From: UBA2128 sp964534955
Lineage (GTDB): Bacteria > Fidelibacterota > Marinisomatia > Marinisomatales > UBA2128
Direction of reading: 5' to 3'
Assembly (NCBI GenBank): GCA_964534955.1
Contig: CAZHRR010000062.1
Span: 1 to 12,856, forward strand
Length of the DNA stretch: 12,856 nucleotides
The number at the start of each line of letters is the position of its first letter. Position 1 is the first letter of the stretch. The notes beneath the pieces were generated by a model that saw only the letters and a list, made by a program, of their open reading frames with translations, did no database searches and was not told the origin of the DNA. This document shows, piece after piece, positions 1 through 6,765 of this stretch. A program made the translations under genes and the position numbers.

Positions 1-1
1 A

Positions 2-169
2 GATTTATAAGTTGATGAGAAAGTAATAGTTGAATTAAAAGTAGCTGCTGAATATAATCCGAAAGATGAAGCTCAATTGTAAAATCAATTAAAAGCAACG
101 GAGAAAGAAGTCGGTTTGCTCATAAATTTTGGCAGAAAAGAAGTAGATTTTAAACGATTTGAATATTAA
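2..169 (+). pseudogene. 3' remnant of a GxxExxY family gene, two in-frame stops
   Basis: Reading from base 2 gives D-L-stop-VDEKVIVELKVAAEYNPKDEAQL-stop-NQLKATEKEVGLLINFG followed by RKEVDFKRFEY and a TAA at 167-169. This is recognisably the C-terminal half of the GxxExxY proteins, small proteins with a PD-(D/E)XK-nuclease-like fold. The VDEKVIVELK strand carries the conserved E and K, and the LKATxxEVGLLINFG segment is characteristic. Two internal TAA codons (8-10 and 80-82) sit where family members usually have a hydrophobic residue such as Leu, so each could come from one TTA to TAA change. The 5' part lies outside the window. Two stops make a functional product very unlikely. Family assignment is from remembered consensus, not a search. 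Confidence 0.72.
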
Positions 170-419
170 AAAATCCGTGTTTCATCAGTGACAATCAGTG
201 GCAAAAAACACATAATTCATTAGCTTCCAGATTGAAATGACGAAAGGGCAACAGCTTATTGGCTGAGATTTTGCTCTTTCATAGTTTATTCTTAAGACCA
301 AAGTTATATATAGACAATATGAATTTGAAGTTTTGAGGAAAACATTGTTAGCTTTAACTATGAATGTTCAGGAAAAAATGATACGCACGGTGAACTTAAT
401 TGTTACGTAATAAAGTAGT
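170..419. other. Gene-free AT-rich stretch
   Basis: No open frame with a plausible start and no recognisable protein remnant was found on either strand. The sequence is AT-rich, includes a short palindrome TTACGTAA at about 402-409, and has no clear promoter, terminator or tRNA-like fold. It separates two gene fragments and is best regarded as decayed DNA. Confidence 0.45.
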
Positions 420-527
420 ATGACCGATATTAAACAGTTCATACGTAACCTGAACGAAGCGTGGATAGATAGCCGTTATGATGATCTCTACGAATACTCC
501 TGGCCGCTTCGTTCTACGCTCCACTAA
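420..527 (+). pseudogene. Truncated N-terminal stub of an NTF2/SnoaL-like gene
   Basis: An ATG at 420 opens a 35-codon frame beginning MTDIKQFIRNLNEAWIDSRY and continuing DDLYEY before running into SWPLRSTLH and a TAA at 525-527. The first 26 residues match the opening helix of SnoaL/DUF4440-type (NTF2-like fold) proteins, in which a ...LN-AW....-D-L-EYF-ED start is typical. The rest of that roughly 120-130 residue fold is absent. The break falls at about base 498, close to a 10-bp inverted repeat (GAACGAAGCG at 452-461, its complement at 505-514). This suggests a deletion or rearrangement removed the remainder. No good ribosome binding site precedes the ATG. The family call rests on a short segment and is tentative. 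Confidence 0.45.
452..514. repeat. 10-bp inverted repeat spanning the stub break point
   Basis: GAACGAAGCG at 452-461 is repeated as its reverse complement CGCTTCGTTC at 505-514, separated by 43 bases. The right arm lies just past the point where the NTF2-like reading stops resembling its family. It may mark the junction of a small rearrangement. Confidence 0.5.
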
Positions 528-555
528 AATCGGTGATTCGTGTCACTAAGTTTAA

Positions 556-1392
556 TTGCAAAGATATAAGAATTCATCAATAACAATAGAGGTCAAACTC
601 ATACAGCCAAAAAGACAGTTGTTTATCACACTAATAATACTTCTCCTTTATTCAGGAATAATTCTGTTATCGAACGTATTAATGGACATTAGTGAATCAA
701 GTAATAATGAGACTTTTGAGATCATTTCAGGAATACTTTTTGGATTTATCGGAATCCCGGTTTTTAGTCTATTCCTGCCTTTATGGTTGGCAAAAAAGTG
801 GAAACTTAATTATTCATTCTGGCCCAAAACGAAAAACTGGATTACCGTTTCAATTATACTCCTGCTGTATGTAATTCTTGCTAATTACGAACCCATAAAA
901 GTAGTATTGGAAAAAGGGATTTCAATTTCAGATTTTTCAATCCATTTTATTTCTGCCCTACTCTTTCACGTCACATATTATCCGTTATTTGCAGTATTCA
1001 TTTTCCCCGTTTTTCGTAAGAATTTTGGTTTAATGCTTGGGATAATATTTACCTCTTTGGGATTTTCATTATATCATTTAACGCAATTTCACTTTTTTCC
1101 CGCTGGCATTACATTAGAAATGCAGCTCCTTCTTTTCATTGCATTTTCTGCAAACCTCTTATTCTATTTGTTATCCGAGTCAGTAATCCTGGTAGCTCTA
1201 ACACACAGTATCAGTGGCGCTGTCGGATTGATTGCCAATGGGACAGTATTTAACCAAATAGATTTTCTGTTTTACCTGACTATAATCATAATAGGTTCTC
1301 TTTTTGTTTATATGATTCGATTTGAAATAAAAGAAGGTAAAACTAAAGAGTTTGATTCAGAATGGTGGCTTCAAATATCTATACGAAAGTAA
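556..1392 (+). CDS. CPBP/CAAX-protease-like membrane protein, active site degenerate
   Basis: The 278-residue product is an integral membrane protein with about seven hydrophobic segments (roughly residues 22-42, 54-79, 93-110, 129-150, 157-175, 189-206 and 236-254). The stretch YYPLFAVFIFPVFRKNFG (141-158), then FSLYH (170-174) and THSISG (216-221), aligns without gaps to the CPBP intramembrane protease motifs EExxxR, FxxxH and HxxxN/D. Both glutamates are Tyr141-Tyr142, the arginine is Ala146 and the last Asn is Gly221; only His174 and His217 remain. In the family (including Rce1) the missing residues are catalytic, so this is inferred to be a non-proteolytic relative. The frame is open from a stop at 553-555. 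The only early start is TTG at 556, without a Shine-Dalgarno; the first in-frame ATG is codon 43, inside or after the first membrane segment. The true 5' end may have been lost in the upstream rearrangement. Confidence 0.7.
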   Translation: MQRYKNSSITIEVKLIQPKRQLFITLIILLLYSGIILLSNVLMDISESSNNETFEIISGILFGFIGIPVFSLFLPLWLAKKWKLNYSFWPKTKNWITVSIILLLYVILANYEPIKVVLEKGISISDFSIHFISALLFHVTYYPLFAVFIFPVFRKNFGLMLGIIFTSLGFSLYHLTQFHFFPAGITLEMQLLLFIAFSANLLFYLLSESVILVALTHSISGAVGLIANGTVFNQIDFLFYLTIIIIGSLFVYMIRFEIKEGKTKEFDSEWWLQISIRK

Positions 1393-1459
1393 CGAAAAAA
1401 TGCTGTAGGTCACCAACCAGTTTAGATCAGCGATGTCTTTGTATATCGAAAATCGTCAA

Positions 1460-1503
1460 CCCTGTGAAATAAATCGAAGATTTAGCTGCGCTATTTCACA
1501 AGG
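1460..1503. terminator. Inverted repeat between convergent genes, possible bidirectional terminator
   Basis: CCCTGTGAAATA (1460-1471) pairs with TATTTCACAAGG (1492-1503) over 12 positions with one G-T wobble. The 20-base loop contains a smaller AAATC/GATTT hairpin (1471-1483). It lies exactly between the end of the plus-strand membrane protein gene and the end of the minus-strand operon, where a shared terminator is expected. Neither side has a clean T-run, so intrinsic termination is uncertain. Confidence 0.4.
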
Positions 1504-2169
1504 TCAATTAATAATCGAAAATCTGAGAATCACTCCGCCCTTGTAGATGTACCACAGTCCAACCATCTGAATCACATGGTAAAGGTCGTTGTGGTTGAGG
1601 TACTTGTGGAGTGTAAATCCACTCTGCTGAACTACAGCGCCAGCCAGCGTGATAATCAACCCCAGGAGGAAATAACCGCTTCCCGGATGATTCCCATCCA
1701 TGAAAAGATAGAACATCAACAATAATACGATAATCATTACCGGGGCGTAGAAGCGGACTACATTGGCAAAATTGCTGTCACGAATGATGGTGAAAATATA
1801 CACGCCGGTGGCGAGGAAGGCGATCCAGCGGAGGAGTTTGTACCGTTCGTACGGGAAGACGGCAGAGAGGGCGCTCAGGAGAATGTAGCACGTAGTGAGA
1901 CCTATCATGACCAGGGCTGCTTTCCATACAATATCTTTCAGCGCCACGGAAAAGTGTGGTCCAAAACCGTGTGAGACTCCACCCAAGAAAGCGCCCAGAG
2001 CAAGTACATAAAGCCCTATCGTCAAATTGTAGTGAAAGGGGTGAAACGTCTGCCAGTATACATCAGCCAGACGACCGCCAAAGTAAACACTCATCCCTGC
2101 CAATATGAGGTCAGTAATGAATGTGGTTGGTTCGTAGATAAATGGTTTGATCAAAGCTGTTTTTTCCAA
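1504..2169 (-). CDS. Seven-helix-like membrane protein, DUF6962/CREST-like
   Basis: The 221-residue product has about seven hydrophobic segments and no signal peptide. Polar motifs sit at membrane borders: EPTTFITD (13-20), GGVSHGFGPHF (63-73) and, near the C terminus, HKYLNHNDLYHVIQMVGLWY (188-207). A Ser-His pair in an early helix plus Asp20 and histidines 188, 193 and 198 recall the CREST superfamily (alkaline ceramidase, PAQR and DUF6962-type proteins), whose members are membrane metal-dependent hydrolases acting on lipid amides. The link is inferred from the pattern only. It is the last gene of the padR operon, 34 bases after the zinc-ribbon gene. The start is a TTG at 2169 with no clear ribosome binding site; upstream the frame closes at a TAG (2188-2190) and the next ATG is codon 26, inside the first helix, so TTG is preferred. 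Confidence 0.65.
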   Translation of the reverse strand: MEKTALIKPFIYEPTTFITDLILAGMSVYFGGRLADVYWQTFHPFHYNLTIGLYVLALGAFLGGVSHGFGPHFSVALKDIVWKAALVMIGLTTCYILLSALSAVFPYERYKLLRWIAFLATGVYIFTIIRDSNFANVVRFYAPVMIIVLLLMFYLFMDGNHPGSGYFLLGLIITLAGAVVQQSGFTLHKYLNHNDLYHVIQMVGLWYIYKGGVILRFSIIN

Positions 2170-2203
2170 TGAGCTTACAGCTGCAATCTAACAATTCACA
2201 CAA

Positions 2204-2404
2204 TCAGACGGGAGATTTCTTTTCGCCGCAATAGATGCACTCCGTACCCATCTGTACCCGGAATCCGCATGTATGACAGGTCCATTCCTCCAAGTCTTTA
2301 TCTTGTTCGTCGGAATTCCCCGAAGTTCGACGTGAAGACCAATAGAACGTGCCTGCAACCAGAGTGATAAGTATCGCGATGACAAACCAGAAGAGGTACT
2401 GCAT
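2204..2404 (-). CDS. Small membrane-anchored zinc-ribbon protein
   Basis: This 66-residue protein has one N-terminal transmembrane segment (about residues 3-22), a charged linker, and a C-terminal CxxC-x9-CxxC module (Cys43, Cys46, Cys56, Cys59). The module is followed by Gly-Glu-Lys-Lys, the usual form of a zinc ribbon. The ATG (2402-2404) overlaps the receptor stop codon by one base as TGATG, a classic arrangement for translational reinitiation, so I chose it over the TTG one codon earlier. With a positively charged patch right after the helix (RR at 25-26), the ribbon should face the cytoplasm. Function is unknown; membrane-tethered ribbons often act as small regulators or scaffolds. It probably serves either the receptor gene before it or the seven-helix protein after it. 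Confidence 0.72.
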   Translation of the reverse strand: MQYLFWFVIAILITLVAGTFYWSSRRTSGNSDEQDKDLEEWTCHTCGFRVQMGTECIYCGEKKSPV

Positions 2405-4845
2405 CAAAACTCCAGAATGATTCCCCCCACTGGAAATGTTTTAAATTGCCACGCCATTTCTGTTGATCCATCTTTTAAATAAACGGTTTCCCAGGGATTA
2501 TCACGGTTAAACACATTCATAATATCCCAAAATGCCACCAAGTTCATTTTATTGAAGTTAAAGCGCTGCTGCAGTAAAATGTCGAGCCGAATATAATTGT
2601 CATAACGGGCGGTATTCCACGCATCGGTAGAATTAACATACCATTCCCTGATGTTATGATCGTATGTTTTCGGTGTATAGGGTCGCCCGCCCATATAACG
2701 TAATTTGATTCCTATTTCATACTCATCTGCCGGCGCGATGGGGAGCCAGGATGTAACCTTTGCAAAAATCGTTTCTTTATATTCTTTGTACCAGTCATAT
2801 TCGATAAACCTGATTTTATATCCTCCCACTAAAGTAACTACATCACCGTAATCATAGTCCCATGAGTATTTTTCGCCATTTCTTGGATCCACGCCTTCAG
2901 ATACAGAATGTGACCATGCAAATGAGCAGTACCAGTTATTAGTATATTTTTTCTGGATATAAAACTCAATTCCTTTCGATTCACCAGCACCTAAATTAAC
3001 CAAATGCTGGTAATCCAAACTGTCCCTGCCATCACTACCCTGCAATACGTCAAAACCAATCATGTCTTCATATTTTTTCGAATACACTTCAAAGGTCGCT
3101 CTCGTATCAACACTTAAATAATATTCCAATCCAGCCACCAACTGATCTGCAAAATAATTTTTCAGTTCTTTAGTATTTCCCCGCGATGAATTCAGATGAA
3201 TATTGAATGGGGATTGAAAATACCGCCCGCCTGAAAAATTGATCTTAAGAGTTGGCTTAAGCTGATAGGATATTCCCAATCGCGGTGAGATATTTCCCTC
3301 TTCCGTGTAGCTGACAATTTCATACCTCAAACCCGGCGTTATCTGCAATTTGGAATTGGGCTTAAGATTTATTTGTCCAAAGATACCGCCTTTTACGTAG
3401 TCCAAAACTGATTTCGTCACAACTGTATCATAACTTCCAATTGTGGCAATGGGTTCAAATCGCAATGAATCATGACCAAAATAATTCGCCCAATAATCGT
3501 CAGCTAAGATGGGAATGTAAGGAGTATTTACAGATAATGAATAGCCATAGATTTTCCGCGGTTCAGCTTCCCACCAATTGTCATAGTCCATAGACAGCGA
3601 TTTGACATTAAATCCAAAACTGGTTTCAACTCTTGGATTTACTCTATAAACCCAATCTCCTTTTAGTGTGGTTTCCCATTCATAATCATTTTGTCCATAG
3701 TATTGATCTTTTTCACCAATAGATACATACCGATACACATCCGTATTCAAACCGACGCGACTGCCGCTTAAAGAAATAATGCCGTAACCTCTTTTTGAAA
3801 ACAGGTTTTTATACGTTAGACCAATTGCCAATTGATTGGAATGAAAATCCACATTTTCAGCTCCACGGAGTTGGGGGTCTTCTTCACCTTCAATATTAAT
3901 TTCATCTATTCCGCCGATGAAATTTAGATATATTTTCTGTGTGGACGATAGATGGTATGATATTTTCCCTTGGCTTGTCCAATATTTTGGAATTGCCATA
4001 AGCCCCGAACTTTGAATAACGAAATCCAGAAATGACCGTTCCAATGAAAATATATAAGCTCCCTTTTTAGTGAAAGGTCCTTCAAAATTGAACCCAAATC
4101 CTGCCATATTAAAATTAAACTCCGTTAAATAGCTGTCACGATTACCTTCTCTAAGGGTTACGTCCATCACAGAAGATATTTTATCGCCGTATCTCGCTGG
4201 AAAAGAACCGGCGTAAAAATCCACTCGTTCGATAAAATCCGTATCTATCATTGTAATAGGTCCGCCGCCTTTCCCCTGCTCAGGGAAATGGGTCGGATAA
4301 GGAATTTCGATATGATCCATAACAAACAAGTTTTCTCCCGGTGATCCGCCCCTAACAATAATTTCATTGGTTTGATCAGCTCCTGAAATAACCGATGGCA
4401 AACTCTGCATCATAGACATAATGTCAAATGCACCAACCGGGTCGGAACGGATCTCTTCGATATCCACCGTTCTACTGCTGGTGATGGCATCCTTGGTTTT
4501 TTCAAAAAAAGTTGCCGTCACTTCCACACCTTCACCTTGGAGTACTTGCTGATGAAGATCAAAATTAACGACGGTATTACGCTGTGGCACGATGTGAACA
4601 TTCGCCCGGGATACTGCTTCGTAACCGATCATAGAAACACGGATAATAAAACTGCCGACGGGAACATTTTCTATCTTAAAATGTCCCTTCATATCTGTAG
4701 CTGCGCCCAGCTCTGTTTCGCTAATGATGACGTTCACCCCTACTAGATGCTGATGTGTAGAAGCATCTCGAACAAGTCCAGACAGGCTTCCTGTTTGACT
4801 CCAAACTAATTCTGTTAGAATTAGAAATAAAAAGATCTTTCTCAT
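2404..4845 (-). CDS. TonB-dependent outer-membrane receptor with carboxypeptidase-like N domain
   Basis: The 813-residue protein starts with a signal peptide (about 1-16). A carboxypeptidase-regulatory-like beta domain follows (about 18-100: SGLVRDAST...GVNVII...TDMKGHFKIENVPVG). Then comes a plug domain (about 120-235) with the diagnostic IIVRGGSPGENLFVMDHIEI and FIERVDFYAGSFPARYGDKISSVMDV segments, and a 22-strand-type barrel to the C terminus, which ends in Phe as outer-membrane barrels usually do. Such receptors import large or scarce ligands using TonB energy. No SusD partner is encoded nearby, so a SusCD-type glycan pair is not indicated and the ligand is unknown. The ATG has a strong AGGAGG (4854-4859) eight bases upstream, and the preceding gene's TAG stop (4858-4860) lies inside it, so the two genes are tightly coupled. 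No frameshift or missing segment was noticed. Confidence 0.9.
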   Translation of the reverse strand: MRKIFLFLILTELVWSQTGSLSGLVRDASTHQHLVGVNVIISETELGAATDMKGHFKIENVPVGSFIIRVSMIGYEAVSRANVHIVPQRNTVVNFDLHQQVLQGEGVEVTATFFEKTKDAITSSRTVDIEEIRSDPVGAFDIMSMMQSLPSVISGADQTNEIIVRGGSPGENLFVMDHIEIPYPTHFPEQGKGGGPITMIDTDFIERVDFYAGSFPARYGDKISSVMDVTLREGNRDSYLTEFNFNMAGFGFNFEGPFTKKGAYIFSLERSFLDFVIQSSGLMAIPKYWTSQGKISYHLSSTQKIYLNFIGGIDEINIEGEEDPQLRGAENVDFHSNQLAIGLTYKNLFSKRGYGIISLSGSRVGLNTDVYRYVSIGEKDQYYGQNDYEWETTLKGDWVYRVNPRVETSFGFNVKSLSMDYDNWWEAEPRKIYGYSLSVNTPYIPILADDYWANYFGHDSLRFEPIATIGSYDTVVTKSVLDYVKGGIFGQINLKPNSKLQITPGLRYEIVSYTEEGNISPRLGISYQLKPTLKINFSGGRYFQSPFNIHLNSSRGNTKELKNYFADQLVAGLEYYLSVDTRATFEVYSKKYEDMIGFDVLQGSDGRDSLDYQHLVNLGAGESKGIEFYIQKKYTNNWYCSFAWSHSVSEGVDPRNGEKYSWDYDYGDVVTLVGGYKIRFIEYDWYKEYKETIFAKVTSWLPIAPADEYEIGIKLRYMGGRPYTPKTYDHNIREWYVNSTDAWNTARYDNYIRLDILLQQRFNFNKMNLVAFWDIMNVFNRDNPWETVYLKDGSTEMAWQFKTFPVGGIILEF

Positions 4846-4857
4846 ATTATCATCCTC

Positions 4858-6078
4858 CTAATTTTGAATCAGATCTATTGCATCCCTTCGTGGACTATGC
4901 AATACATCATCTGCTCTTCCCATCCTGACCAGGATCTGAATGGTTTGTCCGTTTTCTGCAAATTCATCATGTACATTTTTATACAATTCCGCCATTTCCG
5001 GGAATTCCTGTAGTACCTGACTCAAGGGCTGCATGCTGATTCCCATAGTGGAAGCCTTCAGTTGAAACCGGGTGTAAAGCATACCCGTTTCCACTTGAGC
5101 TGTTCTGGAATTATCGCTGGAAATAATCATAGCATATGTGGGTGCACTTTTAATATTCCGTGTTTCTGATTTCAGCCAAATATCTCCCATCTTTTCCCAA
5201 CTTACTGGGAACAAATTAGATAAAATTTGAATCATCACTAATTTGAAACCACTCAAGCCGCCACTCATCATGGTAATTCCATCTCGATATTTCTTTTTCT
5301 CTTTTTCAGAGTCTCTGAATAATCTTTCAGTTTCTTTCATCGTCTGTTTGGTAGTTGATTCCACTTCAACAGCATTTATGGTCAATTGGCGAATTCTTTC
5401 CAGCGATTTTGTGTTATTGAAAAATGCCAAAGTCAAATTAGGATTATCATTCAGCAATTGCAAAACTGCCATTTCTTCATCATTCACAGGTTCACCGGAA
5501 TAAGCAGTACGATTCGTGACACGTTGAAAAATTTCATAATACATTGGATTAACCTTGCGAAGGTTCGCCTGTCCCGTACCCGCCAGCAAACGGGTTGGGG
5601 AAACCTTCGTAAGGTTTTCAGATAATGAAACTCGCGCCACAGGTTTTTCAAGCATTTCCGATTTGAAATCGACAATTCCATATTCACCATTTGGAAATAA
5701 TTCAAAATCAAAATCATACACCAAATGATTAGATGCGATTTTTGCCGTTTCCAGAAATGTTCCCTGGCTGATAGTAATCTGCCGGGCCGGTGGGTCTGTT
5801 TCAGGCAGCAATCTTTCCGAATCCACAAATAATTCAAAAACACCGGGATTGTCATTATCCAGCTTTACAATCCACGGTTGGGTGTTGTGAGCATTGGGTG
5901 CTAACAATCCATGAGCTACAACCTGAATACGAATATCTTCAAATTGTTGATGATAGTCAGGTTGCCACGGTTCGTAATAGTTTGGAACAGTAGATGCACA
6001 TCCGGTAAGTATAACAAAAGCGGCAATAAAGGGTAGCTTGTTTACTCCTTTATCCCCTTCAATGTCTCCTTCAGCCAC
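4858..6078 (-). CDS. Acg-family FMN-binding nitroreductase-fold lipoprotein
   Basis: The signature APNAHNTQPW (60-69), with RQITISQGTFLETAKIA (99-115) and the C-terminal RMGRADDVLHSPRR (385-398), identifies the Acg branch of the nitroreductase superfamily. These proteins bind FMN; mycobacterial Acg is thought to sequester flavin rather than reduce substrates. A hydrophobic segment ending LTGC (Cys27) is a lipobox, predicting a lipid-anchored envelope protein. Residues 155-176 are an in-frame palindromic repeat insert (separate entry); without it, VSLSE runs into the usual NPMYYEIFQRVTNR helix. The start is doubtful. GTG at 6078 is the only canonical codon before the lipobox, lacks a good ribosome site, lies 37 bases inside padR and adds an acidic leader (MAEGDIEGDKG) unlike a signal peptide. 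A strong AAGGAG (6045-6050) instead precedes codons 12-15, none a standard start. Its stop forms part of the receptor gene's Shine-Dalgarno. Confidence 0.82.
   Translation of the reverse strand: MAEGDIEGDKGVNKLPFIAAFVILTGCASTVPNYYEPWQPDYHQQFEDIRIQVVAHGLLAPNAHNTQPWIVKLDNDNPGVFELFVDSERLLPETDPPARQITISQGTFLETAKIASNHLVYDFDFELFPNGEYGIVDFKSEMLEKPVARVSLSENLTKVSPTRLLAGTGQANLRKVNPMYYEIFQRVTNRTAYSGEPVNDEEMAVLQLLNDNPNLTLAFFNNTKSLERIRQLTINAVEVESTTKQTMKETERLFRDSEKEKKKYRDGITMMSGGLSGFKLVMIQILSNLFPVSWEKMGDIWLKSETRNIKSAPTYAMIISSDNSRTAQVETGMLYTRFQLKASTMGISMQPLSQVLQEFPEMAELYKNVHDEFAENGQTIQILVRMGRADDVLHSPRRDAIDLIQN
5551..5616. repeat. 66-bp double-palindrome element inserted in frame in the Acg gene
   Basis: Both ends carry the same palindrome with a three-base centre: AACCTT-GCG-AAGGTT at 5551-5565 and AACCTT-CGT-AAGGTT at 5602-5616, the second extendable by one base pair. 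Between them a CGGGT/ACCCG-type hairpin forms. Exactly 66 bases (22 codons) are added, encoding NLTKV...NLRKV, and the flanks read as ordinary Acg-family sequence. The architecture is that of a mobile palindromic repeat of the kind known to insert within coding regions, for example Rickettsia palindromic elements. No second copy was seen in this window. Confidence 0.7.
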
Positions 6079-6572
6079 TTTATGAAAAACTTCTGGTAGT
6101 CGATTCCAAAATCAAGGGTCCTTTTCCTCAGGAAACCACCCAAATCTTGGTTGGAGGTAACTTTGGGAATCTCCTTCAGAATAGAATAATAAACCTGGAG
6201 CATCTCCTCCTGTTCTTCGATGTGATCCACAAGAGTCTTGCTCCAAAATTCTACTCCTAATTCAGAGCCAAGGAACATGGTAACCAATAGTGGAAATTTC
6301 ACCAAATGTGGTTCTATTGTTGGCAGTTGTTCCAGTAGAAACTCCTTGCCCTCTCCGGTGATCGTATAGACTTTTCGTGCCGGTCCTGACTCCTGGATTT
6401 CGTGATCAAAAGTGACATAACCATCCACTACCATTTTCTTCAGTGTTCCATAAATCTGCGGATGAGTAGCATGCCAGAAAAAGCCTACAGAAGAATCAAT
6501 GAACTTGGAGAGATCGTATCCAGTCATGGATTCCTTATTCAGGAAACCGAGAATTACAGTCTCAAGGTTCAT
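6042..6572 (-). CDS. PadR-family transcriptional repressor
   Basis: The 176-residue protein has the PadR winged helix-turn-helix at residues 1-75: ILGFLNKESMTGYDLSKFID, then HPQIYGTLKKMVVDGYV, then ARKVYTITGEGKEFL. An alpha-helical C-terminal dimerisation domain (about 90-176) follows, of the Vir_act_alpha_C type. Family members are dimers that bind ATGT-N8-ACAT-like operators and let go when a small aromatic or amphipathic ligand or drug binds. It is the first gene of the five-gene operon. The ATG has GAGG (6580-6583) seven bases upstream. An exact operator match lies on its own promoter (separate entry), so autoregulation is likely and the whole operon should respond to the same ligand. The ligand cannot be read from sequence. 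Confidence 0.9.
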   Translation of the reverse strand: MNLETVILGFLNKESMTGYDLSKFIDSSVGFFWHATHPQIYGTLKKMVVDGYVTFDHEIQESGPARKVYTITGEGKEFLLEQLPTIEPHLVKFPLLVTMFLGSELGVEFWSKTLVDHIEEQEEMLQVYYSILKEIPKVTSNQDLGGFLRKRTLDFGIDYQKFFIKWLKETLKGIKE

Positions 6573-6636
6573 TTCTTAACCTCACTTGTCCTAATCGATA
6601 TAAATTGCGTAATGAAATATTTGTTAATCATGCCAT

Positions 6637-6652
6637 ATGTTAATACTTACAT
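6637..6652. promoter_or_regulatory. Predicted PadR operator ATGT-N8-ACAT
   Basis: ATGT (6637-6640) and ACAT (6649-6652) are separated by exactly eight bases, the spacing known for PadR-family operators. The site is about 65 bases upstream of the padR start and covers the predicted -10 box, so binding would block RNA polymerase. Short motifs like this can occur by chance in AT-rich DNA; the position supports it. Confidence 0.55.
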
Positions 6653-6668
6653 AGATAGTTTACAACAA
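6640..6668 (-). promoter_or_regulatory. Predicted sigma-70-type promoter of the padR operon
   Basis: On the minus strand a -35-like TTGTTG (6663-6668) is followed after 17 bases by a -10-like TATTAA (6640-6645). This leaves a leader of about 60 bases before the padR ATG. The match is moderate (each hexamer 4 of 6 against the E. coli consensus) and FCB bacteria may use a different consensus, but overlap with the operator strengthens the case. Confidence 0.45.
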
Positions 6669-6765
6669 TTTTTTCGCAATATTAATATCAGCGCTTATTA
6701 TCCTTTCTTCTATATGATAATTTGAAGTGGCGTCGACAATCCTTTTAACTCTTAGGTCAGGTAAA

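Noticed and set aside
8..82. Reassigned TAA codon (alternative genetic code) to explain the two internal stops in the GxxExxY frame
   Set aside because: Other genes in the window end with TAA at positions consistent with family lengths (PadR, AmrS, the 142-aa protein), so TAA is a normal stop and the frame is a pseudogene.
2188..2385. Alternative minus-strand frame overlapping the zinc-ribbon gene
   Set aside because: It has no family resemblance, and the other frame has a membrane helix, paired CxxC motifs and a TGATG start.
2404..4845. SusC/SusD-type glycan uptake locus
   Set aside because: The receptor has the matching N-terminal domain, but no SusD-like lipoprotein or glycoside hydrolase is present in the window.
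5484..5855. 123-codon minus-strand frame inside the Acg gene
   Set aside because: It is out of frame with a clearly recognisable FMN-binding protein and has no features of its own.
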